NCBI GenBank assembly: GCA_032871835.1
Contig: CM065301.1
Coordinates: forward strand, 10,548,413 to 10,612,412
Reading direction: 5' to 3'
DNA from: Dipteronia dyeriana
Taxonomy: Eukaryota > Streptophyta > Magnoliopsida > Sapindales > Sapindaceae
DNA: 64,000 nucleotides
The position numbers and the translations under genes are program-made. Numbering within the stretch: the stretch's first letter is position 1; each line of letters starts with the position of its first letter. Positions 46,503 to 57,105 of this stretch are shown piece after piece. Under the pieces are notes generated by a model. It searched no databases, was not told the DNA's origin, and was given only the letters and a program-made list of their open reading frames with translations.

Positions 46503-47852
46503 TGATCAGAACATTTATATACTTATTTGAGGTCTCCATTACCTATCTTTTGTTCTCGTTTTCGAGCATATTTTGGTATTTTATGTTTTTGTAAGCCTTG
46601 TGTAGGTACAAGTTCCCTACGGAAGGTATTTGAGCTTAATTGAAGAGTTTTGGAGGTTAGATGGGCTGAAATAGAAATAGGCTGTGCAGAACACCCAAAT
46701 TTTGGGGTCCATATCTCCCTACTCAAAGTGAACTGGGTTTCATACCACTTTATTTTAGAAAGCCCCATAAGTCTTCTTTCCAATGGTTTTTACGGATCGC
46801 GATTCTGTGTTTTCTAGAGGGAGATATGTTTGTTTTCGTTACGGTGCGCAAGGCTGGAAACACGACAGCGACTGAGAGCTTTATGCAGAACACCCAACTT
46901 TCGGGGACCATATATTCTTCCTCAGACCGAACTACATTTTCCATTACCACATTTCGGAAAGCCCCGTATGTCCTCTTTCTAACGCACTCTTTGGATTGTG
47001 ATTCTAGGTTTTTTAGAGGAAGTTATGATCATTTTTGTACAGTGCGCCATGCTGGCGCTGGTGAAGCGCCACTCAACCAGCTCACCGTCACCAACGCAAA
47101 ATACCAGTAGGTTGGCACCCCTCACCAGTGCACCCCTCACCAGCACACGTGCCCATATTTGCCATTTTCAGCCCGTTTTAGAGGGGACAATCTTGTCTTT
47201 TCACACCCAATTCTTGCTCTAACCTCCAAACACTATAAATACCCCCATTTCTCACCTCCCATACATCACACACACACACCTCCCACACATCTCCCATAAC
47301 CCACACAAACTCTAATCCATCTTCTTCATCTCTTCCATCTTATTCACCAAATAAGTGAGTGATTCAAGCTCCTATGGAGGTTTTTTCTCCATGGGAGCTT
47401 ACCATACACCTTCACCACCCGTTTATACATGTCATCCATCTAATTGAGAGTAGATTGCAAGGATACAGGAGAGGTCTTTGACCAAAAATGAGCCAAGCAT
47501 GGAAAAGATCTTTAAGAGGAGTTTTCTCCAAGGGTTGTTTCTATTTACTCATTCTCTTTGTATTTCTTGTTTTCTTAATTGTGTACCCCGAATTGGGAAT
47601 TTGTAAACCTTTCACATGTGCTATATATGAATTTTTGTACTTAAATTCATTTGGGTTTTGTTTTGCTCTTGGAATTATATGTTTTAATGCTCTTATTATA
47701 ATATGTATGTGTATGAATGGCTTGAAATTGATATGTATGCATGATTGGGTTAGGAGTAGTGTAATTTAATGTAGGAGTAGATTAATTTAGTTTCCCATGA
47801 TTGTTTGTATGTTAATGAAAGACCAAAATGCCATGTATTGATTGATTTGAGT
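46503..47852 (+). repeat. 5' LTR of the H element, truncated
   Basis: It matches 49012 to about 50372 of the 3' LTR; similarity stops after GATTTGAGTG. A TATA-like CTATAAATACCCCC lies near 47231-47244. Within it a roughly 208-bp unit is tandemly duplicated (GCAGAACACCCAA near 46677 and 46885). Confidence 0.8.
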
Positions 47853-49011
47853 GTGTTCTTAAACTTCACAAATATAGCCCAAACACTCTCATGTCCCTAT
47901 GTGTGTTTTCATTACAAAAATTGAGACCAAACACTAAACCTCCATACACCAACATATCCCAAACATAAGCCATACCCTAGTTATTGATCATGTTAAGGTG
48001 TATAGCTTTAGAGAAGTTACATTTTGCTTTAAATTTTATAAATGTGTACTTAGGCAATTATGTGTAAATGTACAAAGGCAAGGGCCTAAAAAAAATAAAA
48101 AAAGTAAGTGTGAATTATAAACACTTAAGCCTTCAAGTTCTTCAAATGTAAAGTTACTCACCAATGAGTACAAGTGTAGCACAAATGTACAATGTAAAGT
48201 TTAGTGCCTAGTCACTTGTGATGTAATGTGTTTTAGAGCTAACCAAAGTATTGTAATGTGTATAAACACCTTGTCATGATTAGTAATTTCATCCTTCCCA
48301 CTCTTACCATATCTTCCATCCCATACACCACCACAAATCACCTTGGCCTCAATACAAGTGAGGGAAAGTCCATTTGATCTCTTAGAAAGTTTATATTAGG
48401 AATATGACTCAATGCATGATCTTTCCACGTTCATGACATTTCAATTCTTTCCATGAGATCAATCATTATAAAATGTGCTTCATTGAATATACTAATATGC
48501 GATATATTAGATTCCATGAATATAGCTTCCAAATCGCATGTGTTTGCTAGAGAGTGATTGCCTAGGTTCTGAGTGAAAAAATCAGACTGAAATCCGGTGA
48601 GGATTAAAGTTGATGTGAATTTTATCTTGAGCATTCGAGTGTTGTTGATTTGTAAACCGAAAACATCCTAAGTATTGGCATACTTGGATTGTGTGAAGCA
48701 TTATTATTGATTGGTATATTTTAGATACTAGCATGCATGTGTTGTCTTTATGTGGTATGTTTGGATTGCATCTCAACTTTCTTGCAGAGTAATACGTTTG
48801 TGGGTGTTCGTATCTGTAAGCCCTTAGAAGACAAAACTTCTTCATCTAGGGATCGCCTAGTTGTTGAAAGGCTTGTGGCACGTGCTAAGTGTCATCGTGT
48901 TTCCTACGAAAGTGGACTAGCCTAGTTTAGTTTTTAATTTTGTTCATTTTGTTTGATTATTTTTCATTTTAGTTTTGCTCGAGGACAAGCAAAAGATAGG
49001 TTTGGGGGTAT
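47853..49011 (+). other. Internal remnant of the H element
   Basis: Non-coding. It ends with CTCGAGGACAAGCAAAAG and a G-rich TTTGGGGGTATT directly before the 3' LTR, a phrase commonly seen at the 3' LTR junction of plant gypsy elements and a likely polypurine tract. Confidence 0.6.
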
Positions 49012-51578
49012 TTATCGGAATGATTTATATGCCTATTTGAGGTCTCCATTACCTATCTTTTGTTCTCATTTTCAAGCATATTTTGGTATTTAATGTTTTT
49101 GTAAGCCTTGTGTAGGTACAAGTTCCCTACGGAAGGTATTTGAGCTTAATTGAAGAGTTTTGAAGGTTAGATGTGCTGAAATGGAAATGGACTGTGCAGA
49201 ACACCCAAATTTTGCGGTCCATATCTCCATCCTCAAAGTGAACTGGGTTTCATACAACCTATTTTTAGAAAGCCCAGAAGTCTTCTTTCCAGTGGTTTTT
49301 ATGGATCGCAACTCTTGGTTTTCTAGAGGGAGATATGTTTGTTTTTGTAACAGTGCGCAAGGCTGGAAACACGATAAAGGCTGAGAGCTTTATACAAAAC
49401 AACCAACTTTCGGGGACCATATCTTCTTCCTCAAGCCGAACTACATTTTCCATTACCACGTTTAGGAAAGCCCCGGATTTCCTATTTCTAACGCACTCTA
49501 CGGATTGTGATTCTAGGTTTTTAGAGGAAGTTATGGTCATTTCTGTAATGGTGCGCGCTGATGGCGCTGGTGAAGCGCCACTCGACCAGCACACCCTCAC
49601 CAGCACAAAATACCAGTAGGTTGGCGCTGGTGAAGCGCTGGTCGACCAGCGCACCCCTCACCGGCGTACGTGCCCAGATTTGCCATTTTTAGCCCGTTTT
49701 TGAGGGGGCAATCTTGACTTTTTACACCCAATTATTGCCCTAACCTCCCAACACTATAAATACCCCCCTTTCTCACCTCCCATACATCACACACACACCT
49801 CCCACACATCTCCCACAACCCACACAAACTCTAATCCATCTTTTTCATCTCTTCCATCTTCTTCACCAAATAAGTGAGTGATTCAAGCTCCCATGGAGGT
49901 TTTTCCTCAATGGGAGCTCACCATACACCTCTACCACCCATTTATACATGTCATCCACCCATTGAGAGTAGATTGAAAGGATATAGGAGAGGTCTTTGAC
50001 CAAAAACGAGCCAAGCATGGAAAAGACCTTTAGAAGGAGTTTTCTCCAAGGGTTGTTTCTATTTACTCATTCTCTTTGTATTTCTTATTTTCTTAATTGT
50101 GTACCCCGAATTGGGAATTTGTAAACCTTTTACGTGTGCTATATATGTATTTTTGTACTTAAATTCATTTGGGTTTTGTTTTGCTCTTAGAATTATATGT
50201 TTTAATGCTCTTATTATGATATGTATGTGTATGAATGACTTGAAATTGATATATATGCATGATTGGGATTAGGAGTAGTGTAATTTAATGTAGGAGTAGA
50301 TTAATTTAGTTTCCCATGATTGTTTGTATGTTAATGGATGACCAAAATGCCATGTATTGATTGATTTGAGTGATTGCGGATTTTTTCCCCCAAAGAGTGG
50401 AAAAGGTTAGTTCATGCATTTAGGTGCTAAATTGGCTTTGGTTCATTTCCTTGCACTTAATGGGTTTTTTTAGGACACAATTGTCCTTCCTTGGCCGGAT
50501 TGGGTGGTGAATTGGTTTAGGGATAATTCCCAAATTAAAAGGATGAACCCTTAATAATATTAAATGTACTTAATGTCTTAGCAATTGCATTGATGCACAT
50601 TAGTGTTAGGTGAGCATATTTTCCATTCGTATTCATCCATCTTCGGGAGTCTAGAGAGATTAGAAGAGAGCTCTCTCTTGTTAAGGGGGTTGTGCATTCA
50701 TGAGATTGGAGAACGCCGTAGTCGTCCATTGGTGAGGGCAGCTCGGATTGACACCCGAGAAGACCCGGTTTTCGATTCCCGGCTAAGGATGAGGGGTCTT
50801 ATTTCTATCTATTTTGTATTTCTTTCCTTGTATCTTTGTCTCTTTTTCGATATGTACTTTCATTCATTAGGAATTTGATATAAACCTAGTATTGTTGCCT
50901 ATTTCGTTGCATATGCTTGTTATTGGTTGAGTGGTCCTTCGAAATGCTTAAAGCCTTGAGTGGTTAGCCACCCCTTTATTGAACCTAGGTTGTGTGTGAT
51001 GGACCCAGAGGTGAAGCACTCAATGCGTATTTAGTAGATTGGCCACTACGTGTAGAGCTTGCGCGTGGTTTTGCACGTATTGTGGCTATATGTGACTCAT
51101 TGTTCTTAATGAACCGAGTGCAGTTCGGACAACCATCGAGAGATAGGTTGTCGGTGCATTTTGGTATAGTCGATTATCGCTGGAGTGAGGGCAATTATCA
51201 AGGATTAAGTGAGCAGGGCATTCATCCTGGACTATGCATGTTGTATTAAATTGTATGATTGCTATGGTGGAGTCATTTGCTTAGTGTAACCATTTACATT
51301 CCATATCACTCCATTCCATCCTATCATTGTATATATTGTTTATTTATGTAGTTTGCTATGTTAGTTTTGCATTTACTTTTCAACCTATTCTTTAGCATAT
51401 GCAACACACGAGTTCGCTCGGAGTGTTGTAATAATATCTAGAACTAGAGAAGATCGGTGAATTCCACCTCTTTGTGGAACGATCCTTGCTTGCCGCTGTG
51501 TTAGTCTCTGTGACTCGCACGCTTGCGAGACCGAACTTAAATGTTCATATTTGACGACACTGCAACGATGTGTCAATA
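49012..51578 (+). repeat. 3' LTR of the H element, 2.57 kb
   Basis: It begins near TTATCGGAATG and is collinear with the inverted solo LTRs at 25121-27273 and 23135-57100, but longer, partly because of an internal tandem duplication. A TATA-like CTATAAATACCCCC lies near 49753-49766. It ends with GACTCGCACGCTTGCGAGACC and the decayed GTGTCAATA. Frames at 50603-51249 and 51385-51576 are LTR sequence. Confidence 0.8.
49635..49652. repeat. Perfect 18-bp palindrome
   Basis: GCGCTGGTCGACCAGCGC is its own reverse complement, set in a GC-rich patch (49545-49670) where GCGCTGGTGAAGCGC-type words repeat, about 100 bases upstream of the LTR TATA-like box. Confidence 0.9.
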
Positions 51579-51583
51579 ACTAA

Positions 51584-52218
51584 CCATTGATATGTAGCTC
51601 CTACATTTTTAAGCCCAAAAGGCATCACCTTGTAGCAATACAGGCCCTGTCCGGTGATAAAACTGCTCTTTTCCTGGTCGATGGGGTGCATTAAATTTGA
51701 TTGCACCCTGAAAACACGTCCATGAAGCTCAAAAGCTTGTTTCCGGAGGTAAAGTCAACTAATTGATCAATTTTTGGCAGTGGAAAACTGTCTTTCGGGC
51801 ATGCCCTGTTAAAGTCAGTATAGTCGACGCACATGCACCACTTCCCATTTGCCTTTGTGACCATGACCACATTTGCGATCCATTCGGGGTAGCGTGCCGC
51901 TCTGATGAAGCCTATTTGGGTTAATTTGTCCACTTCTTTCTGGACCGCAACATTTCTTTCAGCGTTGAATTGATGCCTTTTTCATTTGATGGGTTTAAAA
52001 GTCGGATCCACTTCCAATCGGTGAGCAGTCAAAGTCATCAAGATCCCAGGCATCTCGTCGTGACTCTAAGCGAAGATGTCGCTGAACTCCTTGAGGAGCC
52101 TGATCATACCCTATTTTACTCCCGGCTCAAGGGTGGCTCCGACTTTGACGACCTTCGAGGGATCGCCCATCCGGATAGGAATCTCTTCTAACTTTTCCAC
52201 TGGATGGCCGATGGCCTA
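51584..52218 (-). pseudogene. Element B: reverse transcriptase N-terminal half, broken
   Basis: After the stop of the gag-protease frame the minus strand reads a degenerate linker, then the RT fingers and palm: GFIRAARYPEWIANVVMV, KWCMCVDYTDFNRACPKD, FPLPKIDQLVD and FMDVFSGCNQI (open 51933-51691). A one-base shift and stop at 51691 break it; the next frame continues QEKSSFITGQGLYCYKVMPFGLKN to the H insertion at 51583 and then resumes at 46497. Confidence 0.85.
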
Positions 52219-53352
52219 TTACCTTCTATGCTCCTCTTTGTCTAGCACCACGGAGTTATCCTTGGGGTGATTTATGGGTCCTACGTCTTCTGGGATTAAT
52301 ACAGGGGTTGCCCCATCATGAATTGTTGTCACATGGGCAAGTTGTTTTGCTTGAGATGTTGGGTTGGCAGACACTGCATAGCATCTCCTGGCTGCTTGCT
52401 GATTGCCCCGAACTTCCCCCACCTTGTCTCCTATTGGGAACTTCAGGACGTTGTGGTAAATGGATAGGACCCCTTTCAAGGATGATAAAAATGGCCTTCC
52501 TAATATTGCATTGTAGACCGATGGAGTATCCACCACCACGAAGTCTGTCATGATATTCTGCTGGAGAGGTGTGGCTCCAATGATCACTGGCAGGATTTTT
52601 GATCCCACGGGTATGATTGAGTCCCTAGTGAACCCATACAGCGGGGTAGTGCAACTATTGTAACACCACTGTTTCAAGTTCAGTTTTTCCAATGTGTCTT
52701 TAAATAGGACGTTGACGATGCTGCCTGTGTCGATGAGCACACGGTGTACCATGCAGTTGGCAATTTGTATCGTGATCACAATGGGATCATCATGAGGATG
52801 CACGGTGTTGTAGATATTCGCTTCGGTGAAAATGATCTGTGACAACTGGGAGAGGTTGGTCGGGCTCTGGTCAACCTTGAAGATACCCCGCCCTTCGTCC
52901 ATACGAGGGACTTTCCTTGCCTGATTTTTCCTGAAATTGTTAGAGGTCCTAGCCAGAGTAGGCCCTCCGCTGATGGTATGTATTATCTGGATTTGTTGCA
53001 TCAGATCCACCTGCTCCCCCTTTCTTTTCTCAGTGTGTTCGCGCATCTCGGTTTGTACTTCCTGCCCAGTCTGAATGTTATCCCTGACTTGCTGTAAGAA
53101 TTCTACCAAACATCCTCCCCTTATCAAAGCCTCGATCTGATTTCGCAGGTTATTGCACTCTGAAGTGTTGTGTCCCACGTCTTCGTGAAAGCCATAATAC
53201 TTATAACGATACCTCTTGTCGACAGGGGCTTTCATGGATGCGGGCTTCTGTAACAACCCCTTATCCCGAATGGAGAGATAGATTGTTTCCCGGAATGCAT
53301 TTAAGGGGGTGTAATGATCATATCCTCTCTCATCTCGAGCTATTGGGGCCAC
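52219..53352 (-). CDS. Element B: gag C-terminus and aspartic protease, 377-codon open piece
   Basis: The longest intact retroelement frame in the window, but a fragment of a larger broken polyprotein, so not a working gene. Residues 52-66 are a zinc-knuckle-like YYGFHEDVGHNTSEC in which the first Cys is replaced by Tyr. Residues 204-217 carry the protease active site (Asp208 in IDTGS) and 284-287 the LGRP flap-side motif. It overlaps no other real gene. Upstream gag in the same element has stops and shifts; downstream RT follows after the stop at 52219. Confidence 0.75.
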   Translation of the reverse strand: MAPIARDERGYDHYTPLNAFRETIYLSIRDKGLLQKPASMKAPVDKRYRYKYYGFHEDVGHNTSECNNLRNQIEALIRGGCLVEFLQQVRDNIQTGQEVQTEMREHTEKRKGEQVDLMQQIQIIHTISGGPTLARTSNNFRKNQARKVPRMDEGRGIFKVDQSPTNLSQLSQIIFTEANIYNTVHPHDDPIVITIQIANCMVHRVLIDTGSIVNVLFKDTLEKLNLKQWCYNSCTTPLYGFTRDSIIPVGSKILPVIIGATPLQQNIMTDFVVVDTPSVYNAILGRPFLSSLKGVLSIYHNVLKFPIGDKVGEVRGNQQAARRCYAVSANPTSQAKQLAHVTTIHDGATPVLIPEDVGPINHPKDNSVVLDKEEHRR

Positions 53353-54820
53353 TGTTCTGGAAGGATGTGAAGCTTGCGGAGGAGTTCATTTTGTTGGATA
53401 TCTTTTTGATCTGGATTGAGAAATGGGGAAGCGATACGTCGATTTATTGGGGGTTTTGTTCTGGCTTTTATGAACTTGCTCGGGTTTGGGAGCTTCCTTC
53501 TTTGGTCGCTTTACGGCTCTCATATAGTCGTGTTCCATCTTGATCTTAAGTTTTTCGTTGACTTTAATTTGCACCAAAGCCTGATCATAGGCTTCTTTAT
53601 AGGTCTCTAGAGGTCTTTTAGCAAAAGACCGAAAAAGCTTGCCTGCCCACAAGTTCCTTCTGAAGTTGGCCAGAGTTTCTTTCTCGGTGAAGACCCCCAT
53701 ATGGATGACTTCCTTGTGGAAATGCTCGACATAAGCTTGATGGGTTTCCTCTCTCTCCTGGTTAACGTACTGTAGATGAATTGGGTCCTTCAATCGGGGT
53801 TTAAGTCCCTGGAATTACTAGCAGAAATCGGTTGATAACTTCGTGAAGGAATCCACACTGACAACCGGTAACTTTCTAAACCAGGTCTTAGCGTAATCCG
53901 TTAGTGTAGTTGGGAACATTCAACACATAGCAGCCCTGGTCGTGTTATGGACCTCCATATGTTGAACAAAGCTCTCCAAGTGGCTCAAGGGATCCTCAGT
54001 CCCTAAGAACCTGTCAGTCGGCATTTTGAACTTTGGCGGGACCTCAGCTTCCCGGATCCTTCTGGTGAATAGAGCATTCATTTCACTTAGAGGGTCCTTC
54101 TTGTCCTCATTGTGCTTCCCCTTCTTCATCTGCTGGACCTCTTTCCGAACTCTGCCAACTGGTCTCTCAGACGTTTGCTCTCGGGTTTTCTTGAGTTAAT
54201 CTCGGTCTTCTCACTGTCAGACCCCTCTGATGAGATGGCTACCTCTACCCGATTTCTTCTTCGAAGGTTGTCTGGCTGGGGGCTTTACTGACTCTCCTCC
54301 TCCCTAGCTCAGGTTTCCCTCATTGAAGGCGTTGGGGGAAGAAACTCCCGTGGCTCTCGGGGAGGGACTTCCACCGCGGACTTGACTTGCCTGGGTTGGT
54401 AATGTGGCAACGCTTCGAGAACGGGGGGCATAGGCCCTAACCTATCCTGGATCGAAGGTTAGAGTCTCGTTCTATTACGAGCTAGCTCCGGAGGGGTAGG
54501 ACCTAGGCGATCAAATGTGGGTTGCTTAGTCCCGGGCCCGTTTGATTCCCCTCGATTGTAGAGGTTTTCTTACTGGATAGTAATACCCTCAGCGAGCAGT
54601 CAAAAACGGACGTTCTCCACTAAGGCCGCCGCTTGTTGGTCAAGCTCGACCCGGCTTCCCATATGGGGGTTCCAAAGCCCACACAGTGGCTGGCTGGCCT
54701 GGGACCTGGCTATGGAGCCCGAATGTTCTTTTTTTCTTCGGGACCTTTCGTGTCGATGCAGCGGAAGGTTATCCCGAGCCTGGCTGTCCTTGGGAGGAGC
54801 AAAGCCTTATGACTCCTGTA
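53353..54820 (-). pseudogene. Element B: gag N-terminal part, broken
   Basis: The gag core is recognisable at 54129-53386 (LFTRRIREAEVPPKFKM, FLGTEDPLSHLESFV, AYDQALVQIKVNEK), interrupted by stops near 53920 and 53820. The N-terminal proline/arginine-rich part up to about 54820 matches the fragment at 36536-36958 but with many lesions, and the start codon equivalent reads ATA. Confidence 0.75.
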
Positions 54821-54863
54821 AAACAACAAACTAGTGAATATAAAGATGGTGGTGTGGGAGTTT

Positions 54864-54879
54864 CCCACAGACGGCGCCA
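54864..54879 (-). other. Primer-binding-site region of element B
   Basis: The minus strand reads CTTTCTGGCGCCGTCTGTGGG directly after the 5' LTR end (CAACA at 54885). The TGGCGCCGTC start is the usual primer-binding-site region of this type of plant gypsy element. The priming tRNA cannot be assigned with certainty. Confidence 0.55.
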
Positions 54880-54884
54880 GAAAG

Positions 54885-56110
54885 TGTTAACTGGAAATTT
54901 ACTCAAGATGAGAAATTCCAACTAACACCCTCGAGACCACTACTACGGATGTGGTGGACGGGGTCGGTATCTTTGATACCTGACCTGCTTAGATTGAATC
55001 AAATGTTTAAATGACCCTAGCAAATGAGAGCTTTATTATGGAACACTTGTGATACACAGGAATCTCTCATATACACTCATAATCTCTCTAGTACATAGGA
55101 ATGTGGTAACTTCGTGTTTGTCGAATAGTGGATACCATGACGGTCATGTTCTGATCATAGAATTTAGGCCCGACGTGATTCTTTCTTTCTTTTCTTCTAT
55201 TTTTCTTCTTTTCATTTTTTTTGTCTCCTCATCCCCGTAGGAATGTTTAGGTATATTTATATATGGTCGAATCACTTTGAACGGATGTATCTCCAGCCTT
55301 GATTCTCTGAACCTACTCCCTCCTTATCGGGCGAGATCCTTTATTTGAAAGTCGTTGACTTCAAGTAAATAACGGATTTGTCATTGGTGGAGATAAGTCT
55401 GTTTCCTCTTTGGAAACAAACTCTTGTCTTACACGTATGCAGAATTAATGTTGGTTATTACGTATATATGATCATGTGTGTACTCACGGCATGATTCTTC
55501 ATGGATGTCACCGAGTTAGCTGCTCGTTGTCTCCTAAAGCGAGGTAGATCCATACTTTGGTTATGTTCTCATAAGCTTGGGATGGACTTTCCTCGACCCT
55601 TTGGAGCTTGAGGCGTTCCTGTAGACATTTCTGGGAGGTCACATGGATCTGATCCACTTAGAGGCCCTCGTTCTTCTCGTATTTTAGAGGGGGCAACAGG
55701 TTCTTGGAGAGGTTGGTGGGCTTCAAGTTTAGGCTACGAGTTAAGTTTGACCTCTAGGAGCCTTAACTTGGAGGGAGCTTGCTTTGCTTGTCGGGCTTCA
55801 CTTTGAGTGCTTCTTGAGCTCGACAATCCTCCCTTGCTTCACTGGGGTGGTTTTGGAGCCCGACCCCAGGAACCGAGGTTCCTAGGTAGGTAGCCTCAAG
55901 ATGCCCGGACTCCAATGTTCTCGTGGGGGCCCGACATGGTCGTGCCTAGCTTCATTCTTGGTTGTTCTAAAGCCCGACGATCCTTCCTTAATTCTGCAGG
56001 GTAATTTTATGGTCTGTCCAAGGTCTCATGATTGTCAAATTTAGGCTTTGACTCAGGCTAGGAGAGTGGAAAATTTCTCTTTCACCCCTAGCCGAATTTT
56101 GCTATTAACA
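54885..56110 (-). repeat. 5' LTR of element B, uninterrupted, 1226 bp
   Basis: It begins TGTTAACTGG and ends GCTATTAACA on the plus strand. It reads through the site where the 3' LTR carries the H insertion. CATAT follows at 56111-56115. Confidence 0.9.
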
Positions 56111-57100
56111 CATATCTTATTAAGAACATAAAAACACATACATCAAAGAGCAAAACAAAACCCAAATGAATTTAAGTAAAAAAATACATAAATAGCACAT
56201 GTGAAAGGTTTAAAATATTCTCAAATCGGGGTTACACATCAAAGACAACAAGAAATACGAAGAAATGAGCAAATAAGAGCAAACCCTTGAAGACAAGTCC
56301 TCTAAAGATGCTTCTAGCCTCCCTAGCTCAAATTTGGCTCCTAATTCCTTGCAATCTACTCTAAAATGGATAGAGAAAGTGTAAAATGGTGTGGTGGAGG
56401 TGTATGGTGAGCTCACATGGAGAAAAAACCTCTGTGAGAGAAAGATCTCTCCTTATTTGTGGAGAAGATGAAGAAAATGGAAGAAAACGGAAGAGATAAG
56501 AGATGTGGAGTGAAAGAGGGAAAATAGGGGAATAGTGGTCTAAGAATGAGGAGAAAAAGGGGGTATTTATAGTGTGGGAGGTTAAGGCATGACTTTAAGG
56601 TGAAAAGACAAGAATACCCCTCAAAAAATGACTGAAAAATGTAATTCTGGACCAAAATATGGTACTCATCAACAGGCGTACCGTAAATCACGTTTTGGAG
56701 CTTTCTGCCCATAAGTGAAATACGAAACGCGGTACGCAACTTAGCCTCACGCGGTAGCGTACTGTACAGATTTGCCCACCGTTACCAAAATGGCCGTAAC
56801 ATCCTCTAAAAATCTCGTAATCATGATAAGTAAAGTGTGTTGGAAACTAGACTTTCGGGGCTTTCTAAAAAGTAGTTATGGGCAATGTAGTTCGATCGGA
56901 GGAGGGAGATACAAACTTCCGAAGTTGGGGTGTCTGCACAACCTATTCGAAATTCTTCCCTTTAACCTCCAAAACTCTTTAATTAAGCTTAAATACCTTC
57001 CACAAGGCTCACAAACACATCAAATACCAAAATATACTCAAAAACAAGAACAAAAGTTAAGAAATAGAAACCTCAAAATGTATATAAATCACTCCGATCA
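56111..57100 (-). mobile_element. Family H solo LTR, second segment (outer copy)
   Basis: It continues the outer H LTR from 24288 after element B and starts with the second CATAT. The TATA-like complement TATTTATAG is near 56569. It ends CTCCGATCA, followed by TGGTC. The frames at 56210-56739 are LTR sequence. Confidence 0.85.
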
Positions 57101-57105
57101 TGGTC

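Larger units (their letters stand above)
46503..51578 (+). mobile_element. Family H LTR element, rearranged, inserted in the RT of element B
   Basis: ACTAA flanks it at 46498-46502 and 51579-51583. It starts TGATCAGAAC and ends GTGTCAATA, so the terminal CA has decayed. It has a truncated 5' LTR (46503 to about 47852), 1.16 kb of internal sequence and a complete 3' LTR (49012-51578). No gag or pol frame is present. It is in the opposite orientation to the two H solo LTRs. Confidence 0.85.
24289..56110 (-). mobile_element. Element B: Tat-lineage Ty3/gypsy retrotransposon with nested insertions
   Basis: The outer LTRs (24289-27667 and 54885-56110) share sequence and TGTT...AACA ends, and the element is flanked by CATAT at 24284-24288 and 56111-56115. 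With insertions removed, the minus strand reads 5' LTR, PBS, gag, protease, RT, RNase H, archaeal-type RNase H, integrase, tandem repeats, antisense ORF, PPT-like AGAGGGGAC, 3' LTR. The dual RNase H and antisense ORF place it in the Tat lineage. All long frames carry stops or shifts except the gag-protease piece. Three insertions interrupt it: 25121-27273, 32948-45066 and 46503-51578. Confidence 0.9.
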
